Part shown: positions 46,673-54,989 of the stretch, one piece after another
Layout: each line of letters opens with the position of its first letter
Position numbering within the stretch: the stretch's first letter is position 1
From: Methylotetracoccus oryzae
Lineage (GTDB): Bacteria > Pseudomonadota > Gammaproteobacteria > Methylococcales > Methylococcaceae
Direction of reading: 5' to 3'
Length of the DNA: 64,000 bases
Assembly: GCF_006175985.1 (NCBI RefSeq)
Contig: NZ_SRSH01000008.1
Location: 1-64,000 of the forward strand
Made by a program: the position numbers and the translations under genes
Notes under the pieces: model-generated
What the model was told of the DNA's origin: nothing
The model's input: only the letters and a program-made list of their open reading frames with translations
Database searches by the model: none

Positions 46673-47937
46673 GGCGCGACCGCTGCCAGCGTTGCGCGGC
46701 GGCATTCAGGCTTCGTCAGCAACATCTGGACGTTGCTGATCGCGCGCTCGGCAAAGCCGCCTTCGCAATACCCAAGATAGAAGAGCCACATGCGGATGAA
46801 GTGATCGGAGAAGCCCAGGGCCTTGACCGCGTCGAGCTGATCCATGAAGCGGTCGCGCCAGCGCTGCAGGGTTGTGACGTAATGCGGACCGATGTCATCG
46901 AGATGGAAGACGGCAAGGTCGGTGTGCCGGGCCAGCGACCGCGTAATCGCGGCGACCGAGGGGAGACAGCCCCCGGGAAAGATATAGCGCTGGATGAAGT
47001 CGACGCGATGCTTCGCCGCCTCGAAAGTGCGGTCGGCGATCGTGATGGTCTGCAGCAGCATCAGGCCATCGGGTGCCAGCAACTCGCTGCACCGGCGGAA
47101 GTAGGTGTCGTAATAAGCGTGGCCCACTGCTTCCAGCATTTCGATCGAGACGATCTTGTCGTAACGTCCCTGTAGTGTCCGATAGTCCTGCAAGAGCACC
47201 GTCACGCGATCCGACAGCCCGGACTCGGCGATACGACGGGTCGCCAGTTCCCACTGGCGCTCCGAAATGGTGGTCGTCGTGATGCGACAGCCGTAACGCC
47301 GGGCCGCATGGAGAGCAAAGCCACCCCAGCCGGTGCCGATTTCGAGCAGATGGTCTCCCGGTTTCAACTGCAGTTTGCGACAGATCAGGTCATTCTTGGC
47401 CACCGAAGCCTCGTAAAGAGTGCTCGAGGGGTCCGGGAACACCGCGCAGGAGTACATCAGCGTTTCGTCGAGGAAGAGCTTGTAGAACTCGTTGCTGAGG
47501 TCGTAATGTTGGGCAATATTGCTGCGGCTTCCTCGTAGCGTGTTGCGGTGGAGCCAGTGGTATCCCCTGAACAGGGGATGAGCCAGGCGCGCGAGGCCCT
47601 TTTCCATACCCTCCATGACGGTTCGGTTGACTAGCAGAATCCGGATCAGACCGGTGAGGTCGTCGCTGCTCCACTCGCCATCCATAAAGCTTTCGCCGGC
47701 GCCTATCGTGCCACGCAGCGCCATCCGGCGGTAGGCTGCGAGGTCGTGCACCCGTACCGTCACGCTGAGCCCGCACCGTTCGGTCGGTTGGCCGAATTCC
47801 ACGCAGCCACGGTCGTCTTCGAGCCGGAGCTGGCCGTCGGTCAAATAGCGCAGGCGGGCGTGCAACAAGCCTCGAAACCAGGTGTTCGGCCGCGTGCCGC
47901 CGGCGGCCGATGCGGTAAGTCCAGGGGTATTGTGCAT
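46669..47937 (-). CDS. cfa: Cyclopropane-fatty-acyl-phospholipid synthase
   Basis: A 422-residue CFA synthase that moves a methylene from SAM to a cis double bond of phospholipid acyl chains. The N-terminal lipid-binding domain (about 20-110) includes GESFMDGEWSSDDLTGLI. The SAM motif is LLEIGTGWGGFALHAA; the catalytic cysteine motif MYSCAVF is intact at C164; EMLEAVGHAYYDTYF carries the conserved glutamate, and the C-terminal FIRMWLFYLGYCEGGFAERAISNVQ is typical. It lies between a DUF1365 gene and a DUF1295 gene in the operon. Confidence 0.92.
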   Translation of the reverse strand: MHNTPGLTASAAGGTRPNTWFRGLLHARLRYLTDGQLRLEDDRGCVEFGQPTERCGLSVTVRVHDLAAYRRMALRGTIGAGESFMDGEWSSDDLTGLIRILLVNRTVMEGMEKGLARLAHPLFRGYHWLHRNTLRGSRSNIAQHYDLSNEFYKLFLDETLMYSCAVFPDPSSTLYEASVAKNDLICRKLQLKPGDHLLEIGTGWGGFALHAARRYGCRITTTTISERQWELATRRIAESGLSDRVTVLLQDYRTLQGRYDKIVSIEMLEAVGHAYYDTYFRRCSELLAPDGLMLLQTITIADRTFEAAKHRVDFIQRYIFPGGCLPSVAAITRSLARHTDLAVFHLDDIGPHYVTTLQRWRDRFMDQLDAVKALGFSDHFIRMWLFYLGYCEGGFAERAISNVQMLLTKPECRRATLAAVAP

Positions 47938-47977
47938 GGGGGTGTGGGTCCGTAGACGCGGGTCAGTCAGGGGCGGG

Positions 47978-48721
47978 CTAGATTCTGTCCGGATGGGTGT
48001 GGACCGGAACTCCCTTCAGCCACAGTCGCGCCGCTTCCCAATGAATCGCACCGATGACCTGCAGCGTCATCAGCGGGAAGCGCAAGAGGCTTCGGGCCAG
48101 GCTCAAGGCATTGATGGGTTCCCTGCGCATGGCCAGGGTTGCGTCGAACAACTCCGTCGCGTCGCGGCACACCTTCATATGCACCGTGAGCCTGTCGTCG
48201 GGCCGGTTGTTCTGCCACAGGTAGTCGACGGTCATTGGCAGGAAGGGGGACACATGCAGCGCCTTGGCGAAGCGCCGGCGCGCCGGTTCGCCGTCGGTCG
48301 GAGGCACGATCACGTAGGCGTGGCGTTCTTTCCACGGGGTATTGGTGACCTCGGCCAGCACGGCGTCCAGCGACTGCCCATCTCTCCCGAAGCAGTAGTA
48401 GATGCTGATGGGATTGAAGCAGTAGCCCCAGTAGCGAAGATGGGTCAGCAAGCGGATCGGCCCTTCGGGCCTGTGTCCGGTAGCCGCCTGGACGGTTCGA
48501 CGCACCGTCTCGGCCAGCGGCTCGCCGGGGTCGCCCAGATGATCGGACCGCCGAAACCACGCCACATTGGGACGCGACGCAGACCAAAGCCAATAGTCGT
48601 CGAAGAGGCGATCGATCTCGTCGAGATCCAGGTACAGCATGAACAGGCCGTAGCGGAACTCATGCCGGGTTGGCACGAAACGCCGGTGTATGACGGTGCC
48701 ACGATAGAGGCAACTGTTCAT
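47978..48721 (-). CDS. DUF1365 family protein
   Basis: A 247-residue DUF1365 protein, starting MNSCLYRGTVIHRRFVP at 48721. Family segments: HEFRYGLFMLYLDLDEID, YWGYCFNPISIYYCF and HVSPFLPMTVDYLW. Its ATG overlaps the stop of the upstream FAD gene (ATGA). In many Proteobacteria this family sits between an FAD amine oxidase-like gene and a CFA synthase, as here; the role in lipid modification is known only from such context. Confidence 0.9.
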   Translation of the reverse strand: MNSCLYRGTVIHRRFVPTRHEFRYGLFMLYLDLDEIDRLFDDYWLWSASRPNVAWFRRSDHLGDPGEPLAETVRRTVQAATGHRPEGPIRLLTHLRYWGYCFNPISIYYCFGRDGQSLDAVLAEVTNTPWKERHAYVIVPPTDGEPARRRFAKALHVSPFLPMTVDYLWQNNRPDDRLTVHMKVCRDATELFDATLAMRREPINALSLARSLLRFPLMTLQVIGAIHWEAARLWLKGVPVHTHPDRI

Positions 48722-49968
48722 GTCGCGGGAGCGAGGCCGGTGAGCGCGTGGCACACGCGCAGGCCGCTGGAGACTCCGTCCTCGTGAAAGCCGTAGCCCC
48801 AATAGGCGCCGGCAAACCAGGTGCGTTGCACGCCATTGATCTCCGACCAGCGCTGCTGCGCCCGCATGCCCTCCCGCGTGAACAGCGGGTGATGGAAGGT
48901 CACGCGATCGATAATCCGGTCCGGTTCGATGTCGTCGGTTGGGTTCAGCGTTACCAGGTAGCGCGTTGGGCTGCTCAGGCCCTGCAGGCGGTTCATGTCA
49001 TAGGTCACCGCGAAGGATGGGTGCGCGCCGGCGCTCCGACGGGAGTTCCAGGCGGCCCACGCCTGGCGTCGGCGAGGCATCTGTCGCAGGTCGGTGTGCA
49101 GCACCGCGTCGTTGGTCTGGTAAGGCAGGGCACCCAGTATCGACCGCTCGGCATCGGTTGGATCGGCAAGCAGCCGCAGTGCCTGATCGCTGTGGCACGC
49201 AAAAATCACTTGGTCGAAAGCTTCCTTGCCCGCGGCTGTGGTGACCGTCACCGTTCGCTTGGATCGCTGCACGGCGCGCACCGGGCAGTTCAAGCGGATT
49301 CGCTCGGCGAACGGGGCGGACAAAGCCTTCACGTACTCGCGCGAGCCCCCTCGGATCACGCGCCACTGCGGGCGGTCTCGCAGTGAGAGCAGGCCGTGGT
49401 TTACGAAGAAGCGGACGAAGAACGAGAGCGGCATCTGCAGCGTGCGCTCGCGCTCGGCCGACCAGATCGCCGATCCCATCGGGCCCAGATAGTGGTCGAT
49501 GAATTCGCGGTGGTAAGCCTGCTCGGCCAGGTAGTCTCCGAGGGTCGCATCAGCGGCCGGCTGTTCCAGGACACGCGGCGCCTCCCGATTGAAGCGGAGT
49601 ATGTCCGCGATCATCCGGTGGAAGGACGGGCGGAAAAGATTGCGCCGCTGTGCAAACAGGGTGGCGAGACTGTGACCGTTGTACTCCAGGCCGGTTCGCG
49701 CGCAGCTGAAGCTGAAGCCCATGTCGGTTGGCTGCGAGGCCACGCCGCACTTGTTCATTAGTCGGACGAAGTTGGGGTAAGTCCGGTCGTTGAACACGAT
49801 GAAGCCGGTATCGATCGCAACGCGTTCCTGACCGCTGATCACCTCCACCGTGCGGGTGTGGCCGCCAGCGTAGCTGGCCGCTTCGAACACGGTTACGGAG
49901 GCTCGCGGATGAAGCTCGTGCGCGCAGGTCAGGCCGGCAATGCCGCTGCCGATGATCGCTATTCTCAA
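48718..49968 (-). CDS. FAD-dependent amine oxidase-like oxidoreductase of the lipid operon
   Basis: A 416-residue flavoprotein. The dinucleotide motif IIGSGIAGLTCAHEL and the VFEAASYAGGHTRTV segment are at the N-terminus; an AIDTGFIVFNDRTYPNF follows; the C-terminal FAD segment is WFAGAYWGYGFHEDGVSSGLRV. Proteins of this kind with DUF1365 and CFA partners are thought to desaturate or reduce lipid acyl chains; the UfaD enzyme of furan fatty-acid synthesis in Rhodobacter is of comparable type, to my recollection. Exact reaction not determined from sequence. Confidence 0.85.
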   Translation of the reverse strand: MRIAIIGSGIAGLTCAHELHPRASVTVFEAASYAGGHTRTVEVISGQERVAIDTGFIVFNDRTYPNFVRLMNKCGVASQPTDMGFSFSCARTGLEYNGHSLATLFAQRRNLFRPSFHRMIADILRFNREAPRVLEQPAADATLGDYLAEQAYHREFIDHYLGPMGSAIWSAERERTLQMPLSFFVRFFVNHGLLSLRDRPQWRVIRGGSREYVKALSAPFAERIRLNCPVRAVQRSKRTVTVTTAAGKEAFDQVIFACHSDQALRLLADPTDAERSILGALPYQTNDAVLHTDLRQMPRRRQAWAAWNSRRSAGAHPSFAVTYDMNRLQGLSSPTRYLVTLNPTDDIEPDRIIDRVTFHHPLFTREGMRAQQRWSEINGVQRTWFAGAYWGYGFHEDGVSSGLRVCHALTGLAPAT

Positions 49969-49986
49969 AATACGCTCCGCCGGTGC

Positions 49987-50403
49987 CTACAGACGTTGCT
50001 TGATGTGCCGGATCACGGCGGATAGCACCGGGATCCGTTCGTAGAGGAACTCGCCCATGTCGAAGTAGTCCCGGTGGTAATCGATCCGCGCGTCGAAGCG
50101 CAGATGGCTCGCGCCGGCCAGGGTGATGATCTCGCCACGGCGAAAGCGCGCATGCTCGACGTGCATGACCCAGGTCAGGACGGCCTGATTGCCTTGCTCG
50201 ATCGTCTGATCGAAATCGAAGCGACAGCTCGTCACGCCCTCGTATAGCCGACGGTAGTAGTCAGTGAGCTCTGACAGCCCATGGAGTCGGCGCACCGGGT
50301 CCTCGAATTCGACATCGGGAGCGTAGATCGACTGGAGCAGATCCAAATTGCCGCCGTTCAGACGGTTGAACACGTCCTTGATGCGAGGTAACAGCTGGTT
50401 CAT
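49987..50403 (-). CDS. NTF2-like (SnoaL) protein, first gene of the lipid operon
   Basis: A 138-residue cone-fold protein of the NTF2/SnoaL superfamily: VFNRLNGGNLDLLQSIYAPDVEFEDPVRRLHG at the start, GASHLRFDARIDYHRDYFDMGEFLYERIPVL at the end. The latter segment is conserved in NTF2-like proteins beside FAD-DUF1365-CFA clusters. It begins the operon, 18 bases before the FAD gene. Function unknown; a ligand-binding or isomerase role is possible. Confidence 0.82.
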   Translation of the reverse strand: MNQLLPRIKDVFNRLNGGNLDLLQSIYAPDVEFEDPVRRLHGLSELTDYYRRLYEGVTSCRFDFDQTIEQGNQAVLTWVMHVEHARFRRGEIITLAGASHLRFDARIDYHRDYFDMGEFLYERIPVLSAVIRHIKQRL

Positions 50404-50610
50404 CGGCAGGGCGGCCCTCTTTATCCATGGGATGATCGCAGTGGGCTTCGGCAGCGCGCGTCAAGCGACGTGCCAAGTGTGCAGACCCCTGAACAGGCGG
50501 AAAAGTTCGGTGGCCGCGTCGCACTGCCGGCGTGTGCACGGCGCACGGCATTTGCGATAATCGCCCCATCGGCCAGATGCCGAAAACGACAGCCACGGAG
50601 TTTCCTTGCC
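50404..50610. promoter_or_regulatory. Divergent control region of the lipid operon and the DUF1269 gene
   Basis: The 207 bases between the two divergent starts. On the plus strand GATAAT at 50556-50561, preceded by TGC, is a good extended -10 for the DUF1269 gene. On the minus strand TTGACG occurs in the reverse complement near 50460, but no clear -10 follows. I looked for the TGATCC...TAAGA pattern of ECF RpoE/ChrR promoters known to drive similar operons and did not find it. Confidence 0.35.
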
Positions 50611-51111
50611 ATGAGCGAACTGATCGTCTTTGCCTTTGATGATGACACGACTGCCTATGCCATGCGCGCTGCTTTGGGCCGTATGCAGCAAAGCTACCTG
50701 ATCGAGATGGAGGACGTCGTCGTCGTCCACAAGGACGAAAACGACAAGGTTCGGCTCGATCAGGCGGTCAACCTGACCGCGCAGGGCGCAGTTGGCGGTG
50801 GATTCTGGGGCATGCTCATCGGTCTGTTGTTTCTGAACCCGCTGCTCGGTGCGGCAGTGGGGGCAGGCGCCGGCGCGATCAGCGCGTCGCTGACCGATAT
50901 CGGGATCAACGACGATTTCATGAAGGATCTTGGCGACGGGCTCAAGCCGGGGACCTCGGCGCTGTTCGTCCTGTTGCGAAAGGTGACCGCGGACAAGCTG
51001 ATCGAGGGCTTGCGCGAGTTCACGGGCCGCGCCCGCGTCATGCAGAGCTCCTTGTCCAAGGATCAGGAACAGGACCTGCGGGCCGTGATCGAAGGTCAGA
51101 AGGTCGACTGA
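50611..51111 (+). CDS. DUF1269 family membrane protein
   Basis: A 166-residue protein with the DUF1269 layout: an N-terminal soluble ferredoxin-like part (MSELIVFAFDDDTTAYAMRAAL, then EMEDVVVVHKDENDKVRLDQA), a glycine-rich hydrophobic hairpin (GGGFWGMLIGLLFLNPLLGAAVGAGAGAI) and a C-terminal soluble part (LKPGTSALFVLLRKVTADKLIEGL). Start at 50611 with CGGAG upstream. Often stress-related in context; function unknown. Confidence 0.88.
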   Translation: MSELIVFAFDDDTTAYAMRAALGRMQQSYLIEMEDVVVVHKDENDKVRLDQAVNLTAQGAVGGGFWGMLIGLLFLNPLLGAAVGAGAGAISASLTDIGINDDFMKDLGDGLKPGTSALFVLLRKVTADKLIEGLREFTGRARVMQSSLSKDQEQDLRAVIEGQKVD

Positions 51112-51190
51112 CGCGTAACCACAACCCACAACTCTCGACGTTCCGGGCGGTCAATCGGCCCGGTGCTGCCCTACGACCTGAGGAGTCAAC

Positions 51191-51361
51191 ATGGCGGATT
51201 CACGACAATTCATCTGCTCTGCATGCGGCTACATCTACGATGAGGCCGAAGGCGACCCCGATTCGGGAGTCGCACCGGGAACCCTTTGGGAGGACATCAG
51301 CGACGAGTGGGTGTGCCCGGAATGCGGGGTCGACAAAAGCTATTTCGATCCACTGGATTGA
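51191..51361 (+). CDS. Rubredoxin
   Basis: A 56-residue electron carrier. Two CxxCG knuckles, [15 protein letters not shown] and [15 protein letters not shown], bind one iron, and the spacing and the [10 protein letters not shown] and [14 protein letters not shown] segments are those of type I rubredoxins. ATG at 51191 follows AGGAG at 51181-51185. Its TGA is followed directly, in the same frame, by a 1.6-kb open frame coding for a GT22-like mannosyltransferase. Confidence 0.95.
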   Translation: MADSRQFICSACGYIYDEAEGDPDSGVAPGTLWEDISDEWVCPECGVDKSYFDPLD

Positions 51362-51457
51362 CCGCTGTACCGCGCGGCGGCGGCAGGCCGAGGGTCCTCG
51401 ACCGCGGCGAGCGGTGACGGCTCGGCACAAGGCTGGCCGTCTTCGGCGAAGGGCGGC

Positions 51458-52969
51458 CTGGAAAGGCGTATCCTGGCGGCCATCATCCTCGGCGGCTTCG
51501 TCGCGCGGGCCGTTGTTGCCCTGGTTTCCGAAAACATTCTCTGGCCGGACGAGATATTCCAGTATCTCGAACAAGGCCATCGGGCTGTTTTCGGGTATGG
51601 CTACATTCCCTGGGAGTTCCGGTATGCGGCCCGTTCGTGGCTGCTGCCCGGGTTCATCGCGTTTTGGCTGTGGCTCTGCAAGACCGCCCACCTCGACGCC
51701 CCGAGCTTCTACGTTCCCTTCATCAAGCTGGCCTTCTGCGCGCTGTCGACGACGCTGATCCATTCGGCCTATCGCACCGGGCGAAATATCGCCGGAGCGA
51801 GGGCCGGCCTGCTGGCCGCATTGTTGATCGCCGGTTGGTACGAGTTGATTTACTTCGCTCACAAGCCGCTGACCGAGGCAGTAGCGACCTATTCTCTGGT
51901 GGCTTCCCTGGCGTTCGCAACCGAGCCCCGGCCCTCGCAGCGGCAGGCGCTGTGCTGTGGTTTTTTTGCAGGGCTAGCCGCGGTGCTGCGGCTGCAGTAT
52001 GCGCCGTGCGTGGGGATCATCGGCGTTTACTGCCTGCTCCGATGGCCAGTGCGCGCGACGGCTTCCGCCGCGGCGGCCGGGTTCGCGGCCGCGTTGCTGG
52101 CCGGCGCGGTCGACCGGTTGACCTGGGGCGGGTGGTTCGAGACGTTCATCGTCAGCTACCGCCTGAACGCGGTGATGCATGTCAGCGAGTGGTTCGGCAC
52201 GCTGCCCACCTTATGGTATGCCGGTGCCATGTCCGCGACCTCGGCCGGCTTGCTCTGGCTGCCGCTGGCTCTGGGCTGGGTTCGGCGCCTGTCGGTGTCG
52301 AGGCTGCCTGTGGTCTGCGCGGCTGCGGTGCTGGCGACTCACAGCCTCGTCGCGCACAAGGAGTACCGGTTCATCGTGGCGGCCTTGCCGCTGCTGTGGC
52401 TGACTGCAGCGGTTCTGCTGGAACGGGCTCTTGCCACAGGGGGGCTCGATCGGCGCGGCGCCCTGATCGGGATCGCCGTGTTCTTCGCCGTCTCCGCCCT
52501 GGGCCTTACCTACCGTCTGCCGGGGGAGGCGCGAGTCTATAACGCCGGATCTCTGCTCGGCCGCTCGCCCCATCTCGACGCCTACCTGGCCTTGTCGCAG
52601 GAGCCCGAGCTCGGCGCCCTGCTGTCGAACGAGGATCCACGGTTCGCATTGCCGGTGGTCGCCACCGGCGGCTACTACTATCTGCACCGACCCGTTCCGG
52701 TTTACTTCCCTTCGGAACTCCGCGCGGCCGGTGAGACGCCCGGTTCGCTCCGGGACATCGTCACGCATCTGCTGGTCCCCGTTCACGCGCGCCGGATCGA
52801 GGGGTTTGCGACCCAGGCCGAGGTCGGTGACCTGGAAATTCGGCGCCGTTGGCCGGAGCGGGGTCCGTTGCGCCAACTCTGTCTACCGCCGGTCCCGGCC
52901 GATGCTTACATCGACCACCTTCTGGACGGTTTGCGGATACACAGGGCCCGACCGGATCCCTGCCACTGA
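51458..52969 (+). CDS. GT22-type (Alg9/PIG-B-like) mannosyltransferase, non-canonical start
   Basis: A polytopic GT-C glycosyltransferase of about 500 residues. The N-terminal loop reads ENILWPDEIFQYLEQGHRAVFGYG then PWEFRYAARSWLLPG, the GT22 catalytic pattern with PDE; another marker is AHKEYRFIVAALPLLW. It likely transfers mannose from a polyprenyl phosphate. No ATG, GTG or TTG occurs in frame between the rubredoxin stop (51359) and TTG 51821, which lies after the catalytic loop. I place the start at CTG 51458, with AAGGG upstream; CTG 51365, CTG 51473, or rubredoxin stop readthrough are alternatives. Convergent with the next gene, 13 bases apart. Confidence 0.7.
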   Translation: MERRILAAIILGGFVARAVVALVSENILWPDEIFQYLEQGHRAVFGYGYIPWEFRYAARSWLLPGFIAFWLWLCKTAHLDAPSFYVPFIKLAFCALSTTLIHSAYRTGRNIAGARAGLLAALLIAGWYELIYFAHKPLTEAVATYSLVASLAFATEPRPSQRQALCCGFFAGLAAVLRLQYAPCVGIIGVYCLLRWPVRATASAAAAGFAAALLAGAVDRLTWGGWFETFIVSYRLNAVMHVSEWFGTLPTLWYAGAMSATSAGLLWLPLALGWVRRLSVSRLPVVCAAAVLATHSLVAHKEYRFIVAALPLLWLTAAVLLERALATGGLDRRGALIGIAVFFAVSALGLTYRLPGEARVYNAGSLLGRSPHLDAYLALSQEPELGALLSNEDPRFALPVVATGGYYYLHRPVPVYFPSELRAAGETPGSLRDIVTHLLVPVHARRIEGFATQAEVGDLEIRRRWPERGPLRQLCLPPVPADAYIDHLLDGLRIHRARPDPCH

Positions 52970-52982
52970 TCGGTTGTCTGTC

Positions 52983-54533
52983 TCATTGGAATGAACCGAT
53001 GCCGGGCGTGCCACGCAAATCGCGGGTCGCGTCCGGAGAAGCTCGGGGAAGCGTCCCACGCCGCACGTGAACGACGACAAACCGGTCGGCATACAGTCGC
53101 TGCCAATGGCCGCTCTGCTCCAGCCAGGCAACCAGCGGCCGCCCGGGATCGAACAGGGTCCAAGTGATCCGATACTCGTCCAGCAGCGCGGCAAGGACGC
53201 CGGCGTCCTGAAGGTTGATCGCAGCCAGATAGCGCCGCAGGAAGTCCTCGCCGTACAAATCCAGACGACCGTCGATGAACGGCCGGATACCTCGGAAGAT
53301 GAGTGGTCCGCCGAAACCGGGGTTGTTCAGGACATTGCCCGTGACACCGTGCTGGCGAGCCACGTCGATGGCTCTGAAGACACCCAGCCGCTCGTCGGGA
53401 TGTGGGTTCGCCCGATAGGCGCCGCCGATCAAGGCAAACAGCAGCAAGCTGGTGAGAGCGGCCGAGTGAGGGCTGAGCCGGGGGGCGAACCGTCGGCAGA
53501 AGCCATTGAACGACCCGGGACCCTGGTGGCCCGAAGACGGCGCCGCGCCCTGAGAGCGCAGGGGGCCGGCCAGCAACAGCGGGCTGATCAACCCGAGCAG
53601 CGCGACATGTCGGATGTGGTGCAACGCCATGTGGATCAGTGCCAGGAGGAGGAGCAGGCGCAGCGGCGCCAGACGCAGGCCTTGTGTCAGGGCGTAGGCC
53701 ACCAGCAACAGCAACCAGAATTCCAGCGCCTGCGGTTCGTGAAAGTCGGGAGACTGCCATTCCGTGATCATGTCGAGCAGGTACGGATGGCCATAGAGTA
53801 GCGCTGGAAACAGCACGCCCTGGATGCCGTAAGGCGTCAGCAGTGCCACGCCCAGGCCGGCAATCAGGAAGCGCAGCCACGCCCCGGCGAGCCGGTTGCG
53901 GGCCGGCCCCGTTGCCGCGGACAGCACCACTTCTGCCCCCAGCGCACCAGCGAGCAGTAGTCCAAACGTGAAACTGCCGTGCAGGTTGGCCCAGATCCAC
54001 AGTATCCCCAGGCTTGCCCAAGGCGGGGGGCGGCTCTCATCTGCGGCGTGGACCAGCGCCCCGACCCATCCCACCAGCAACGGCATGACCAGCACATGGG
54101 GGCGCAATAGAAAATGATGGACCGACAGAAAGAAGGCGAGGGCCGTCAATGGCACGGCGTAGACTGGTTGCAACCGCTGCAGCAGGAAACGCAGCAGGAT
54201 TGCGTAGGACAGGGCGGCGCAGAAGGCGACGAGGATCAGCAGCGCTGGCCAGCCGCCGACATCGAATACCCGTGCGAAGGCGACGGCAGCCAGCCATTCG
54301 TGGGCGATCCAGGGGGCATCGAACCGGGAGAACGAGAACGGGTCCGTATGCGGGACGTGCCCGTGGGACAGGATCCATTGTCCCGTTGCGATATGCCAGA
54401 AAACGTCGCCGTCGTGAGCGAAGTGAGTCAGCAGGGCCGCGAAGAAGAACAGCAGGGCCAGGATCGGGAGGGGAAGCGCGAAATGCCGTTCCGACCTCGA
54501 CGTCGGGGTACTCGCAGCGCGCGCGGGCGTCAT
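52983..54533 (-). CDS. Polytopic GT-C-like membrane protein, unknown acceptor
   Basis: A 516-residue protein with about ten membrane helices. The first periplasmic loop reads AHDGDVFWHIATGQWILSHG, then DPFSFSRFDAPWIAHEWLAAV; aspartates here are in the place of the catalytic loop of GT-C glycosyltransferases. A C-terminal soluble part (NVLNNPGFGGPLIFRGIRPFIDGRLDLYGEDF) is conserved in this family of uncharacterised membrane proteins. Its neighbour is a GT22 enzyme, and the Flp pilin gene starts 190 bases upstream in the divergent direction. Confidence 0.7.
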   Translation of the reverse strand: MTPARAASTPTSRSERHFALPLPILALLFFFAALLTHFAHDGDVFWHIATGQWILSHGHVPHTDPFSFSRFDAPWIAHEWLAAVAFARVFDVGGWPALLILVAFCAALSYAILLRFLLQRLQPVYAVPLTALAFFLSVHHFLLRPHVLVMPLLVGWVGALVHAADESRPPPWASLGILWIWANLHGSFTFGLLLAGALGAEVVLSAATGPARNRLAGAWLRFLIAGLGVALLTPYGIQGVLFPALLYGHPYLLDMITEWQSPDFHEPQALEFWLLLLVAYALTQGLRLAPLRLLLLLALIHMALHHIRHVALLGLISPLLLAGPLRSQGAAPSSGHQGPGSFNGFCRRFAPRLSPHSAALTSLLLFALIGGAYRANPHPDERLGVFRAIDVARQHGVTGNVLNNPGFGGPLIFRGIRPFIDGRLDLYGEDFLRRYLAAINLQDAGVLAALLDEYRITWTLFDPGRPLVAWLEQSGHWQRLYADRFVVVHVRRGTLPRASPDATRDLRGTPGIGSFQ

Positions 54534-54577
54534 CGACCGCAGTCTCCCGCAACCCTTCTGTTTATGAAGTTAGAATG

Positions 54578-54583
54578 TATACT
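54578..54583 (+). promoter_or_regulatory. Candidate -10 element for the tad locus
   Basis: TATACT at 54578-54583 with a TG just upstream, about 140 bases before flp. The matching -35 (TTCTGT at 54556-54561, 16-base spacer) is poor. AGGGGT directly before the flp ATG serves as ribosome site. A TTGACT at 54667 lacks a correctly spaced -10. Confidence 0.3.
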
Positions 54584-54723
54584 GCGCACTTGGAACGATG
54601 ACGGGGCGGGCGCAGCGTGTCCGACAACGAGTGCCGCTGCGGGTACAACGCCGGAAAGGGAAAGCGTTGACTGGCTTTCCGCAGCGCCGGCTGGTCATGA
54701 TAGCTTTTTGTGAGGGGTAATCA

Positions 54724-54933
54724 ATGAAATCCTTGGTCCGGAAACTGCGAGCGCTGCGCCGCGACGAAGAGGGCGCGGAAACCGTCGAGTGGGTGATCGT
54801 CGTCGCCGTCCTGGTCGTTGCAATCGTCGGTGGGCTCAGCTTCCTCGGAACATCCGCCAACAATGCGCTGAGCAATATCGGCGCCTACGTGTCCGGTGCC
54901 ACCGGAGGCCTCGGTGGCGGTGGCACGCCGTAA
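54724..54933 (+). CDS. flp: Flp-type IVb prepilin
   Basis: Major pilin of the Tad pilus, 69 residues. A short basic leader (MKSLVRKLRALRRDEEG) precedes the cleavage site, probably G-A in EEGAETVEWVIVVAVLV with glutamate at +5 area and a hydrophobic helix. Mature protein ends in a glycine-rich tail (SGATGGLGGGGTP). First gene of flp-tadV-rcpC-rcpA-lipoprotein-tadZABCD. Confidence 0.93.
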   Translation: MKSLVRKLRALRRDEEGAETVEWVIVVAVLVVAIVGGLSFLGTSANNALSNIGAYVSGATGGLGGGGTP

Positions 54934-54989
54934 TCCACCCTTACAGGTTCCACGTCGCTGGACCTGACCTGCGGCCAAGGAAGGCCTGC

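Noticed and set aside
50404-50610. RpoE/ChrR-type ECF promoter for the lipid operon
   Set aside because: The TGATCC...TAAGA pattern was looked for on the minus strand and not found.
54667-54701. TTGACT...CATGAT as flp promoter
   Set aside because: The 23-base spacer is too long for sigma-70.
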